Part shown: positions 24,332-35,717 of the stretch, one piece after another | How positions within the stretch are numbered: position 1 is the first letter of the stretch | Layout: each line of letters begins with the position of its first letter | Origin: Sambucus nigra | Taxonomy: Eukaryota > Streptophyta > Magnoliopsida > Dipsacales > Adoxaceae | Length of the DNA: 64,000 nucleotides | Reading direction: 5' to 3' | NCBI GenBank assembly: GCA_949130495.1 | Contig: OX422210.1 | Span: 639,120,585 to 639,184,584 of the forward strand | The notes under the pieces: model-generated | What the model was told of the DNA's origin: nothing | What the model saw: the letters and a program-made list of their open reading frames with translations, nothing else | Databases searched by the model: none | Made by a program: the position numbers and the translations under genes

Positions 24332-24624
24332 GTAATCGTATATGACCCAAATAATAAGGGACATGATGTTTTTACTGTATACAACTTATCCAAGAATGAG
24401 AAATTCTATATATATTCATACAAAAAATTGGATTCACATTGATCGATTTATTTTTTAGATCAAATTCTTATTTTACGTTTACTATGCATATAAAAATTTG
24501 AGCTTATGAGAGATACAAAAGTATTTTTCATAATTATGTAAAGGTTAAAACTACCAGTTTTTTTAAAGGAGACCAAAATTCATTAATACTACATAAAAGT
24601 GGATTTTAATTTTTTCAACAAAAA

Positions 24625-24879
24625 TATTAAAAAATGTGGTGCTGTGGTTTTTACTTTTGATATCTACCTGATTCGATCTTTCATCCACATAACATAATGT
24701 TGGAATAGATTAATCAATGCCACAAGCTTGGAGTCCCCTCATGATATTTATTGTATTCGTTCGTATTCCAAATCATAATCAAAGTGCGGGCATGGAAACT
24801 CGAGATATTATTCACCTCTCTCTTTGTTACGCGCCAATTTAAAATAAATTCACTATTTAATGTAGTGTGTGTCGAAATA

Positions 24880-24958
<79 letters not shown>

Positions 24959-25241
24959 TAAACTAAAATATTAAAAAAACTCTAAAATGTGGTGGTGTGG
25001 TTCTTACTTTTGATATCTATCTGATTCGATCTTTCATCCACATAACATAATGTTGGAATAGATTAATCAATGCCACAAGATTGGATTTACCTCATGATCC
25101 TTATTGTCTTTGTTCGTATTCCAAATCATAATCAAAGCGCGGGCATGGAAACTCGAGATATTATTCACCTCTCTCTTTGTTACTCTCTAATTTAAAATAA
25201 ATTCACTATTTAATGTAGTGTGTATTAAAACAACTTTACAA

Positions 25242-25308
<67 letters not shown>
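24625..25308. repeat. Tandem duplication of about 345 bp
   Basis: Unit 1 (about 24,625-24,950) and unit 2 (about 24,966-25,308) are roughly 95% identical. Each includes TGATTCGATCTTTCATCCAC and GGGCATGGAAACTCGAGATA and each ends in its own (CA)n(TA)n tract. No gene is inside. Confidence 0.85.
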
Positions 25309-26033
25309 ACATTCTATTGATAAGGAGCTTGAGTAGTCAATATGGATTGGGTATCTTAAGGAAGTATGAAAACATAATCTGAACTAAATAAATTTTTTAA
25401 TTTCATAAATTATAATTCATTCCATTAAAGAGTTATAATTGTGCTTCTAAGCTTAACTTTAATTGTATTTCGAGCTCCATGTTTGTAAATATGTACTAAT
25501 ATCTCCATGTTAAAATTATACATATCTGTTAATCGAATTAGATTATTGACAATTATATTTATGGGAAACCTTTATATTTATATTTTACATTTTGCTTAAC
25601 TTATTAGATATGTCTTGCAAGGTTTGACAAAATCAAAATTATGTCGTCAATAATCAATATCCACCATACACGTAATGTCCTCGCACGATACACCGAGTTT
25701 ATTGACATATAAAAAATTCTCACTAAACTCAAGTATCTATTCATTATTTTGGGATTAATAGTATTATCAATAATGAAAAAGTATTGCTAGTTGTATATGA
25801 CATGTATAAATAAAATTACACTAAGAACAACCTTGTGAAATAAACACCGAGTGTATAAGCAAAATGAATTTAAACTAAAATAATTCTCGTAGATGAGACA
25901 AATAAATTGCAATAATGTTCTACAATCCTATTGATGGTGTGTTTGATTCCATATATAGATTATGTATGATGTATAATAAAAAGGGTTATTTAGGTTTTGA
26001 TCCCGATTATTTATACTCGTTTGGGGATTGTCC
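25309..26033. other. AT-rich intergenic region
   Basis: No gene or recognisable repeat. Plain AT-rich sequence ending in a C homopolymer at about 26,031-26,044. Confidence 0.4.
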
Positions 26034-26064
26034 CCCCCCCCCCCCTAAAAAATCTCTCTCTCTC

Positions 26065-26107
<43 letters not shown>

Positions 26108-26112
26108 TTTTT
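26031..26112. repeat. Poly-C, (CT)n(TA)n and poly-T at the left edge of the viral block
   Basis: A run of about 14 C, then CT units, about 16 TA units and a T run. It abuts the first recognisable pararetroviral sequence. Confidence 0.9.
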
Positions 26113-26318
26113 CGTGCGGACTTTGTCCTTATCCCGAAAGTGGTCCCCTCGTGGTCCCAAAGACTTTTGTTATTTACTTTAGATGGTCCCCCTTTTGTCT
26201 TATACTAAAACCTCAGTTTAAGACTATATATTTAAAAGATTTATAGTTTAGACCCAAATTGGTATCAAGACCTTAAAGATTTTAGAAACTCACCGAATTT
26301 CGACCAAAACCCTAATTC

Positions 26319-26332
26319 TGGTATCAAAGCCA
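26319..26332 (+). promoter_or_regulatory. tRNA-Met primer-binding site of viral segment A
   Basis: TGGTATCAAAGCCA differs at one base from the initiator tRNA-Met complement used by caulimovirids (TGGTATCAGAGC). A weaker second match, TGGTATCAAGACC, lies at 26,260-26,272. Confidence 0.65.
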
Positions 26333-26370
26333 TAAGACGCTCCTTTTAGACTTATAGTAAAAAGACTTTA

Positions 26371-26871
26371 ATGCCCTTAGGATTTATCCCTCGCATTTAC
26401 AAAGATATTTTTGGAACCAATCCAGACTACCATCCCATACCCATAACTGATTTAGACCCAGTAGGTTGTTTAACCTCTCACATAGATGATTGTTCACACA
26501 CTGAACACATCCCAGCCAAACACGCAGATAGTAGACAAGTTACTGCTAGTGCTATTAATAGCATAATAAACCAAAATAAGTGTATACTACTTATATTAAG
26601 ACAATTAATAAAAGACACTCAAACCCTAGAAATAGAGATAAAAAATATCTATAAAAGACTAATAGAAATAGATAATCAAATCCCAATAGACCTAGTACAT
26701 GTTTTATAAGAAATAAATATTAAGACTAATCATATAGAAATCCTTAACAAAGACATTTTAGAAATTTAAACTTTAATTAAAAATCATGACAGTGAGTTAA
26801 TTAAACTTACTAAAGAACAAGCTAAGCTTATCCCTATATTAGATAGCTATCTTCCTAATGGAGATAGTTAG
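26371..26871 (+). pseudogene. Viral ORF1 of segment A
   Basis: A 166-codon frame begins with the ATG 38 bp after the primer-binding site and ends at the TAG at 26,869. TAA codons at 26,707 and 26,767 interrupt it. It has a Pro/Asp-rich start and a Leu/Ile/Lys-rich, probably helical, second half. It resembles nothing I can name. Its end overlaps the start of ORF2 by 14 bases, the compact arrangement usual in this virus family. Confidence 0.55.
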
Positions 26872-27196
26872 ATCAGACTGGAATGAGGTACCAAGAGACC
26901 TCTCCATTTAGACCTTATCAGACTTTTATCAAAGAATTTTAGAAAAGATAAATGATGATAGATTTTATTATAAGATAAATGAAAATGAGATTGCCAACGC
27001 TGCTAAAGCAACTAGACTTATATTAGAAAGATTAAATTTAATTTCTACATCTGTAGCAGCTACCCAAGACTATAACAATATCTTTGTTAAAGACTTGCAT
27101 TTAGATTTAAAAGCAAAGACAGAAGGGTTAACCACCTTATACACAGACTTTGTTAAATTCCAACAAAATTTAGCAAATTATCTTAATAATATGTAA
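26858..27196 (+). pseudogene. Viral ORF2 of segment A, small helical protein
   Basis: A 112-codon frame begins at the ATG overlapping the ORF1 stop region. One TAG (26,909) interrupts it. The product is rich in Leu, Ile, Lys and Asn with heptad-like spacing from residue 20 onward and no cysteines. Position and size fit the small second ORF of tungro/badna-type viruses, which binds virions or nucleic acid in that group. Function here is inferred from place only. Confidence 0.5.
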
Positions 27197-27214
27197 AGCC
27201 ATAACCTATTTAAA

Positions 27215-28783
27215 ATGGATAGTATTATTAAAGAACTTAGACTAGACATGGCCCAAGTAGAAGAGAAATACGAAGAAATTATAAATGGAATTAAGGCTGT
27301 ATATAATAAACCTTCCCAAGCAGAAATAGACTTTCCTTTTTTTCTAACTCGTTTAGATAAAATAGAAAGGATTGTAGAATCTATATAAGCTAGATCTGTG
27401 CAACAATAAAAAAAAGATAATGAAGTAAAAGACTATATTACAAATGTTGCAAAATCACTAGTTAATTATTTAGCTAGACATGGTGAAGAAATTTCTGAGA
27501 AGACAAGAAAAGAAAATAAGAATTTTAAAGGAGAAATCCTTAGTCAGATAAAAAGACAAAAAGATTATTCAGACTTCTTAGAAAGAATTGAAAAAAGACT
27601 TGAACAAAATCAGGTTACCACCTGTAAATTTAGAGAGCCCCCTCCTATAGAAATTAGAGAAAGGAATACCATAACTAGACGAGTCATAAATGACGGATTA
27701 GATAAGACTAGTAAGATAGTTAGCTCTATCCAAAATATTAGACAGAGTAATCATATGCTCCAAAGACTTAAGGATTCATCCTCCAATGTTAGGACATGGT
27801 GGAAAGAAAGAAATTTCACCAATCCTCTCCAATGGAAAGAATGGGGTGAAGTTGACTGGAAGATTATTGAAGACTCCATTCATATTGGACAACTTCCAGC
27901 CGTTAGATACATAGACTTGTTTAAAGAAGGTGACACTCCTAAGACTCCTAATTATAACATGAATTACCATTGTAGGAATCATGTATTAGACAAATCCTAT
28001 ACCGAGCTCCAAGTATTTTACTCAGAATGGCTTAGATCTAGAGGAACTGATAGGAAGTTCCAATTCCTAACCTTTGGACCCTTTCAAGAAAGAATCCAAG
28101 GATTACATAGACCTTAGAATAATATCAACATATTATGTTGTTTAGTAGATTAAAAATGGAAAGATTTTGAAAAAAGCCTTATTGGGATAGCGCAATTAGA
28201 AATGTCAGACAACATAGGATACTTTAATGTCATTCCGGTATTTACAGTAACCGTAGACACAACCAAACATTTTAAGTTAATCTTATATGCTAGTCGCTAT
28301 GAAGACTATATTATCCTAGACGCTAATATAAATATAGAATTCCAAAGCTATGGGAAGTTCTCCCAGTTTCCTTATGAAGGAATGCAATCGGGAATTACTA
28401 GCGGTAGACTTAATGAAGAAATTTTAGTTAGAACTAATGTTTCAGACTATAATCATACTTACAGTATTAAGAATACTGGACATATGAAAGAAAAAGCTAA
28501 GACCCTTTGGAAATTGTCAGAATTCCAAGAAACTAAGACTATACAAAATAAACCTCTGTTTATTAATCAAGACGATGTCATTGGAAATGTTACTATCCAG
28601 TTTGGCCCCCCTAAGATTGTCAATAAGAATATTCAGATTGAAGAAGTTAGATTTAGGAGTATGGGAGATGCTATAATCAATGATCCTTCAGAAGGAGAAT
28701 GTAGTAGTAAGACTAGTTCTAGTTTACTAAGACAAGCTCTGGTAATTAGACCTAGAAGATCATTTGAACAAAAAGACCTTTAA
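27215..28783 (+). pseudogene. Viral ORF3 polyprotein, N-terminal and movement-protein region
   Basis: Starts with the ATG at 27,215, 18 bases after ORF2. The first 180 codons are Lys/Glu-rich and probably coiled-coil. Then comes a conserved-looking block (27,790-28,090) with WWKERNF, WKEWGEVDW and QFLTFGPFQERI. From about 28,175 an Ile/Val-rich beta-type region (IGYFNVIPVFTVTVD, YGKFSQFPYEGMQSGI) fits the 30K movement-protein fold; this is moderate inference. Stops: TAA 27,386, TAA 27,407, TAG 28,115, TAA 28,151. The frame shifts near 28,770 into the capsid region. Confidence 0.6.
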
Positions 28784-30880
28784 TTAAAGAAAAAGCAAGA
28801 ATCCAAAACTTTGGACATGAACCCTCAGAATTGGATATGAAGACATTTAAAGATCACCTTAAGAAAAGTCATTATGTTAGATTTCTAGAAAGAGAAAGAT
28901 TTAATATGATAGCTCAAGACCGCATATTAAAATTAAAAGAATTTAAGAATACAAGGGAACTTCTTAGAAACCTAAGACTAATAGAAGAAGGAGAACAAAG
29001 ATTAATACCAGCTACACAAGTAGAGCCTAGTAAATAAGAGATAGGAAGTAGCAGTAGGCTGGAAGATACTCCTAGACTTTTTAGTAAACCAATAGGAATA
29101 AATATTCCTATATACTCAAGCACTGTAGTAAAGACTAAACCCGATTATATAAAAGATTTTCCAACTAGTGACAAGAGTTTTACTCTTGTTAAGACTATGG
29201 AAAGTCAAGCCATAAATCCAGTAGGTATATATCTTAACTTAGACAATGTCCAAGATAGGAAGAAGGCCTTAGACGAATGGCATAATAAAATGAACATGTG
29301 TTTTGCATCTAATGAACAATGGGATGCAAGTTCATGTAAGCAATACGCTGAGAAACACTCCTTAGCTAAGATTGAGAAGATGAAAGAAAACTTAGAAGAA
29401 AGATCAATTGAAGAATATATTCAATTATTTACATCAGAATTCATTGGAGCTGGACATCTAGCTCAAATTAATGAACAAGACCTAGCAAAAACTAAGTTAG
29501 CCCTCCTTAGCATTTGCAAACTAGATAAAATAAATGAATATAGCAATAATTATGAGCAACTATATTACCAAATTAAAGAATTTGGAGAGACCTTAAAAGA
29601 TGAATACTTTAGAAAGATTCCTGCCATAGGACAAATCCTAATTAATGAATATAGGAATTGCCCAGGAGTAGCTGGAGTTAAGAACAACTCATTTGGTGAA
29701 AGAATCAAGTTTGCCAAAGACTATATCATATTTAAAAGACGTGATATAACTCAGTGAAAGTTGATAGAAGAAACTTTCAAACATATCCCTCCAATCAAAG
29801 ACGAAAGAGACATCGCTCCAATCCAATGGGGATATGGTAAAAAATTTAAAAAGAAATTACAATGGAAACATAGGAAGTTTAAGACTAGACCTTTAGGATT
29901 TCCAAATAAGTATAAATTTAGACCATCCACTACCTTTGGAGAAAGGAACACTAAGACTAAGAAGAATAAATTTAACCAAATCAGATATTTTAAAAAGAAT
30001 ACTAATAAGTATAAGAAGGTTCCTAATTATAGGAAAGAAAAAGATGTAGCTCAATCTAAGACTATCACCAAAGAATGTTGGACTTGCGGCAAAGAAGAAA
30101 ACTTTGCTAAAGACTGCCCTAATAAGAAAGATAAAGAAAGTATTAAGATTATTAATACAATATTAGACTATGCAGATCAAGAAGAGTTAGATATCCTATA
30201 TGCTACAGAAATATCAGACATAGAAGATGATGACAATACTAGTATCTATAGTGCATATACAGATAGTGACTCGGAAGACTATAATAGTTATACTTACGAG
30301 TATAAATACTCTCAGGATTCTTTAGACTTGTATATGATGCAAACTAATCAATACGATTTAGATAATGAATATATCGACTTTGAAGAAGCTTGGTATAAGT
30401 GCATATTAAGCCCATTTTTAAAGAAAAGATGGACAATTAGTAATCCTGAGTTACTAACCTATATACCTAGATGCTACTTTGGTGAAAGACATTATTGCAC
30501 ATTTGAAATGAAATGTTGCAAGGAAGACTTTAGATGCGTAGAATGTTTTGAGATTATACAAGCAGAATTGTTTATGGTCTGTGTTATTTGTCAATTACAC
30601 TACCATGAAACTTGTTGGAGAACTAGATTTAGAGCAATTTATACTAGCCAGTATGACGCTCAAATAGACTTAGATATTAAAACATATTATCAAGGCGTTG
30701 ATAGAAATATAGCCAAAAGATTGCAAGAATATGAAGACTTAAAAGGAAAGGGAATTTCCTATGATTTAAAAGAATACCATTCTGATAGTAGTTCAGAAGA
30801 CCAAATACCCTTAGATTTTATAGATAAAACCCAGAAAGGAATATCTATTATAGAAAAGAGCAATTTAGGAATTTCTATTA
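28768..30880 (+). pseudogene. Viral capsid region with defective zinc knuckle and Cys-rich domain
   Basis: In the next frame. The capsid core (about 29,200-29,750) includes NPVGIYLNLDN and a long helical part. A basic segment (29,840-30,050) precedes a zinc knuckle at 30,076-30,117 that reads CWTCGKEENFAKDC. The histidine of the CCHC consensus is Asn (codon 30,100-30,102), so zinc binding is probably lost. An acidic stretch follows, then a second cluster at 30,535-30,615 with spacing CX2CX11CX2CX4HX2C, close to the badna/tungrovirus pattern CX2CX11CX2CX4CX2C. Stops at 29,035 (TAA) and 29,755 (TGA). Confidence 0.75.
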
Positions 30881-32310
30881 AACCACATGCTTGTTTTGTA
30901 GAATTATTTGTTCAACACAAAGACTATCCTAAAAGACTTTCAGCTTTTATAGATACAGGATGCTCTCAGAGTATTTGCAAGGCTAATGCCTTCCCTGAAG
31001 ACTATTTTTTAGAAAGTACTAAGGAAATCTATGGTAAAGTGGCTAATGGAGATCCATTTACCTTATATTTCCAGACTATTCCTATTTATTTTAAATTAGA
31101 AAATCAGACCAACAAAACCGTTAATCATCGGTTTCGGATAATGGATTCTCGCCCTAGTTTCACAGGAAACATTATTTTAGGGCAAGACTTTATTAGTAAA
31201 TATCATCCTTATACTTAGTATAATGATAATATATTAATTAGTGATAAAAAATAATTTAATATTAAAGCCTCTCTAATAGATCACAAGACTGCCTTTGACC
31301 TTATGATGGTCAAACCCAATTATACACCCATAAAACATCAGAGTTCTTCAGCTGAGCATGGTGGACCTAGACCTACAACCCAACAAGAAGTCTTAGAAAT
31401 TACTAAGCCCTTACAAAAAGAGTGTAAGTGTCCAGACCAAAAGTGTTATAAGCAAATAGCGCTTATACAACAAGAAATTTTAGATTAAGCCCAGCATACC
31501 TTATTACAGGTTCAAGCTATATCCAAACAAAAGAAAATGGATATAGAAGTAGAAAATAAAAAGATTAAGCAACTAGTAGAACCTAATTTAGGGGAAAATC
31601 CCATCGCTAAGTGGGATAAAGACCAAAGTTATTGTGAAATCATCCCTATTAATCCAGACGCCACTATTAATGGTGGAACCTATAAGAAAGGATATTCACA
31701 AGAAGATAGGGAAGAATTTAAAAAAGACATAGATGAAATGCTTAAGTTAGGCATTATTAGAGAAAGTAAAAGTAGACATAATAACCTTGCCTTCTATGTT
31801 CAAAATGAATCTGAACGTAAAAGAGGAAAAAGACGTATGGTTATAGAATATAGACAATTAAATAAGAATTGTGAATTTGATTCTTATAAGATACTAGATA
31901 AGAATAATTTAATTAATTTAATTGAAGATAGAATTATATTCAGTAAGTTTGATTGCAAATCAGGCTTTTGGCAAATTAAGATGCATCCAGACAGTACTAC
32001 TTGGACAACTTTTAGTGTGCCCCAAGGAAAATACGAATGGCTAGTAATGCCATTTGGATACTTGAATGCTCCTCAAGTATTTCAAAGGAGAATGGATAAC
32101 ATATTTAGACCTTATTCAGAATTTTGTCTTGTTTACGTAGATGACATTCTTATAGCCAGTAAGACCAAGACAGAGCATGTAGACCATCTTAAAAAGATTA
32201 TTTTAGAATTAGACAAATATGGTATTGTTATTTCCGAAAGGAAAATGCAATTATTTCAGACTGAGATAGACTTTGTGGGAATGCATATTAATAAAGGAAA
32301 ATATCCTTAG
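30881..32310 (+). pseudogene. Viral aspartic protease and reverse transcriptase region
   Basis: Same frame as the capsid. The protease has its DTG active site at 30,952-30,960 (AFIDTGCSQSIC) and a later ILGQDFI motif. After stops at 31,216, 31,252 and 31,486 the RT begins (31,537). RT blocks include MVIEYRQLNKNC, FSKFDCKSGFWQIKM, VMPFGYLNAPQVFQRRMD and the catalytic YVDD at 32,134-32,145. The catalytic residues are intact. The frame ends at TAG 32,308; coding resumes in another frame. Confidence 0.85.
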
Positions 32311-33292
32311 CAGAACACATAACTAAAAATATTCTTGAGTTTTCAGATCAACTCAAAGATAGAAAATAATTATAATCATTTTTAGGATTGCTTAATTGTG
32401 CTGCAGACTTTATTAAAGACATTGCTTCAAAAAGACAAAGCCTAACATCCAAATTAAAAGGAACAAACAAAACTAATCCTTTTATTAGAGCAAAGAAGAT
32501 TTTAAAATCATAAGACAGATTAAAGATGCGATCAAGAATATTCCCTTACTTGAACTTCCTAATGCAGAAGACCAGTTTATAGTAGAAACTGATGCCTCTG
32601 ATAAATAATGGGGAGCAATATACTTTGCTATTGATCATCAGACAAAAAAGAAGAAACTTTGTAGATATAGTTCTGGAAAAAGAAGATACACTGCCCATGA
32701 AAAAGAAGTTTTAGCCATAGTAAGGGCAATAGAAAAATATATGTTTTTTCTTAGACCTAAACATTTTACTGTATATACTGACTCTTCTTATGCAGTAAAA
32801 TTCAGAGATTTAGACTTGTCCATATCAAGGACTAATAGAATAATTAGATGGCAACAATTGCTTAATGGTTATGACTTCTCTGTTATAAAAAATTCCATTT
32901 CAGACATTATATCAAGAGAGCTAATGCTTACTAACACTAATATGATTTCATGTTTTATGTTACAAACCGAAGACCTAGACGACATGAGTTCCTCTGGAAC
33001 AAATAGACTGAACAGGGAAGAAGTTACAGACTATCTTAGACGCGTAAGACCAAATGCTGGTGTAACGCAAAAACATACTCATATTCAAGACTCTCAAGAA
33101 AGACCAATCCTAGATAACTTTGATGATATCTTTGTCCCTACAGGAAAATCTAGACAAGAGATTATTGCTCAAAATAGACTCATTGGGGAAATGTATTTCT
33201 CCCAATATAGACCCGATCAAAGATATCCAGACTTGATAAAATTTAGACAAGAATTTTCAGATGATGAAAATACTCTTATAGACGCTATATGA
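32311..33292 (+). pseudogene. Viral RNase H and polyprotein C-terminus
   Basis: Frame differs from the RT by a frameshift near 32,300. The tether continues to about 32,510 with several stops. RNase H reads ETDASDK near 32,590, followed by a stop at 32,608, then YTAHEKEVLAIV and YTDSSYAVKF near 32,775; these carry the usual D, E and D residues. The open part from 32,741 ends at TGA 33,290. The last 110 residues (after about 32,960) are charged and unassigned. Confidence 0.75.
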
Positions 33293-33496
33293 TAGAATGT
33301 GAAGAACAGACTATGGATAGAGTTCAAACAAAATTTGGTAGCCATTGTCAGATTTATGTGAACGTAAAGACTTTCAATTACCCAGATCAGTGGTACTGTT
33401 ATGCCTAGACCACAGATTCAGACTTAAGCTTAGACCCTTGGAGAATCCTCTAAAACTAGACCCGCTGATAATTTTTATTATCAGAAAAAGACTTTT

Positions 33497-34270
33497 ATGA
33501 CTAAGATTGTTATAACTTTTGGTCATAATCTTCTATTATCAGAAGACTACCAGAAAGACTTTAATAGCATTATTAAACATTTCAATATATTATTATCCAA
33601 AACTAATGGAGATCCCTTAATGATGAAAGGTTTCTTTAAAGACGTCCCAAAGATTTATCTTTCTGGGAAGGCAGAGATGCCCCAGATAACCTTAGCAGAC
33701 TATGGGTTCATTGGAATCATCCAAATCGAGACTATAGAAGACTCTGTTGCTCTTGAAAAAATAGTCCATGAGTACGTTAAAAAGATAGAAGACTTCCTTC
33801 CTTTATTTGCTAGAATCTATGAGATTGCTCTAAGTTCCTGTAGAGGAATGAGAGTTGAAGGATTTAGACTTATTAAATTTTCCAATTATATATTTGAAGA
33901 CGTTGCGATTTTATCAGAAGACGAGACTAAAGATTTAATTATTGATAAGTCCAAGCTCCAGATTTCTCAAGCCATGGAGACAATTGAAATCATGGAGCTA
34001 TTGACAGGAGAAGAGAGGTGGTACACTGCCTACCACAAAGAAGACCTGATAATCTAAGCAGATGAGTCATTCAACGAAAGGCTCAAGAAAGAATCCAAAA
34101 AAATGGTAGAGATAGCTTTGCCAGCTAGCCTTAGAACTATGAGCCTCATTGATGAATTTTTCAACAATGCCCTACCAAACCAAGACAAGAAAGAAGAAGA
34201 CACGAATGGGATGAAGACGACCCCCTCTTTAGCTGAAGAATTATTAAAGACAGAAGATGCCATGCGTTAG
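33497..34270 (+). pseudogene. Viral 3' ORF (ORF4 position), segment A
   Basis: A 258-codon frame from ATG 33,497 to TAG 34,268, broken by one TAA at 34,055. Residues about 65-80 read ITLADYGFIGIIQIET; the C-terminus is acidic and Lys-rich. The location between the polyprotein and the promoter is where a transactivator or the tungrovirus ORF4 lies; I cannot tell which. A TTATTATCAG sequence 10 to 20 bases before the ATG, part of a hairpin, could be a splice acceptor, as such ORFs may be expressed from spliced RNA. A second copy lies in segment B. Confidence 0.6.
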
Positions 34271-34564
34271 ACCTATGTATTATTACAAGACGACAAGACT
34301 CCATTGTAGAATAAAAGTAAAAGATAGCTCAGACCTGCCCCATATGGACCCCAGACAACCTCCTTTCACAAAAGATAAAGGACACAGCTGAAGACGTTAG
34401 GTGTGGAATAATTGCAAGACGATATGATCTATTTTGAAAAAGGAAGACTCAAAAGATTCCCAAACTTTAGACTTTTTATTATTTTATTTCTCTTTAATAA
34501 TTGTATGCTTTCAACCGGATCACTTTTGTAACCGGTTACCAGTCATCTGTATGCCTCCTTATGC

Positions 34565-34573
34565 TATAAAAGG
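34565..34573 (+). promoter_or_regulatory. Pregenomic RNA promoter TATA box, segment A
   Basis: TATAAAAGG follows ORF4 by about 295 bp and precedes a GA-rich leader, the layout of the 35S-type promoter of caulimovirids. The same box is at 43,486-43,494 in segment B. Confidence 0.7.
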
Positions 34574-34728
34574 AGAGGTATGGAGTAGTTAGAAGATATT
34601 AGTTGTTAGAGAGAGAAGTTTAGAAGTTAGAAAAAAGTGTGTAAGCTTGTAGTGAGTAATATGTACATGAGTGAGTAAACCTCTCATAGTTAGGGGAGAG
34701 GGGAGAGTTGTGTTTACTTATGCAATGC

Positions 34729-34734
34729 AATAAA
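34729..34734 (+). terminator. Poly(A) signal AATAAA, segment A
   Basis: AATAAA lies 160 bp after the TATA box, as expected for a terminally redundant pregenomic RNA. Duplicated at 43,650-43,655. Confidence 0.6.
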
Positions 34735-34796
34735 AGTATTTTCTTTTCCAAGAAATCTCGTATGTTGAGTTGTTATTATTTTCCAAATTGCACAAC

Positions 34797-35112
34797 ACTA
34801 AAATGGGAGATTTGTGAGTGCTGTTAGCACTCACAAATGACCTTTATAACTGCTATTTACCGTCATAATTTAGGGGATGACAAAAGAAAATTTGTAACTC
34901 CTAACAGCAGTCACAAATTTTTATAACCCCTATGGGGGTTATGAATGGTGACCCCAATTTGTAACTATTGTTTGTAACTGCTATCAGCACTTACGAATCT
35001 AACATTTGTAACTGTTGTCAGCAGTTACAAATCTAATACTTATAACTGCTATCAGCAGTTACGAATTTGTGACTGTTGTTAGCAGTTACGAATTTTTGAC
35101 TGCTTTCAGCAG
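34797..35112. repeat. Subterminal palindrome array, left end
   Basis: Seven degenerate copies of (A/G)TAACTGCTATCAGCAGTTAC in about 300 bp; the first (near 34,816) is a near-perfect hairpin GTGAGTGCTGTTAGCACTCAC. Confidence 0.85.
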
Positions 35113-35444
35113 TTATAAATGTTGAATTTGTTAAATGTAATAAGAATTGTTACAAATATATTTATATTTTCACAAAATGATGAGAGTAGAATAAAAAAAA
35201 TAAACTAAAATAAAGTAGATGAAATATCATGAACATGTAACAAGTCTAAAAATTGATAACATCTCATTTATATTTCCGATATTCCAAATATCCGTTACAC
35301 ATAAAACTTCTTTACACTTAAGTTAACATCAAACAACCCCTTATTGGGTGCCAAGTACAAAAATGAACATGTAATAAAAAATAAACTAAAACAAATAATG
35401 ACACAATACTTCGATGACATGAAATGTCATGAACATGTAACAAA
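35113..35444. other. Possible 3' flank of the viroplasmin-like exon
   Basis: AT-rich. CATGAACATGTAACAA occurs twice, near 35,229 and 35,429. No coding signal. Confidence 0.3.
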
Positions 35445-35717
35445 TTATTCTAAACCTAGATCAGGGGTCGCCATGCGGTGGATACGCTTCGTCAAGTTTA
35501 GGTATATCAACCGTGGGGGTATTGATGCGGTGACATCCTCCCTTGTGTATTCGGAGTACGCCTGCTGAGCAAGTTTAATGGACTCAAATTTTTTGAATAC
35601 GGCGCCTTGATATCCATTGACTTGTGCTTGTGTTGCTTGACGCAAAGTGTAAACACCTGGATTTAAGCCTTTGAATACTACGTGTGTCGGGTATGCCATG
35701 CGTATGCCTGTAAACAA
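35445..35717 (-). CDS. Viroplasmin-like / RNase H1 N-terminal domain exon
   Basis: The minus strand reads MAYPTHVVFKGLNPGVYTL then QATQAQVNGYQGAVFKKF and SIKLAQQAY. This is the RNase H1 N-terminal / caulimovirus viroplasmin domain (PF01693 pattern: GVY, W-like position, QVxGxxGAxxKxF, A). An acceptor TTTATTGTTTACAG lies just upstream at about 35,712, so it is an internal or last exon; the preceding exon was not found. The domain binds RNA-DNA hybrids in RNase H1. The likeliest explanation is a transposon-encoded or captured exon. It is on the strand opposite to the flanking viral genes. Confidence 0.6.
   Translation of the reverse strand: MFTGIRMAYPTHVVFKGLNPGVYTLRQATQAQVNGYQGAVFKKFESIKLAQQAYSEYTREDVTASIPPRLIYLNLTKRIHRMATPDLGLE

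Larger units (their letters stand above)
26113..34789 (+). mobile_element. Endogenous pararetrovirus segment A (caulimovirid-like)
   Basis: Near genome-length (8.7 kb) segment with the gene order primer-binding site, ORF1, ORF2, ORF3 polyprotein (movement, capsid, protease, RT, RNase H), 3' ORF, promoter, leader and poly(A) signal, all plus strand. No integrase is seen, which separates it from LTR retrotransposons. The small ORFs before the polyprotein, the separate 3' ORF and the second Cys cluster recall tungro/badnavirus-type genomes; genus is not determined. All long frames contain stops or frameshifts, so it is a fossil. Confidence 0.8.
33554..34789 (+). repeat. 1.24-kb direct repeat, left copy (matches 42,474-43,719)
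   Basis: ORF4 from AGACTTTAATAGC, the promoter and the leader up to TTTCCAAATTG are present twice at about 95% identity by eye. The left copy ends at the CACTA-like element, the right copy begins at its other side. Confidence 0.9.
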
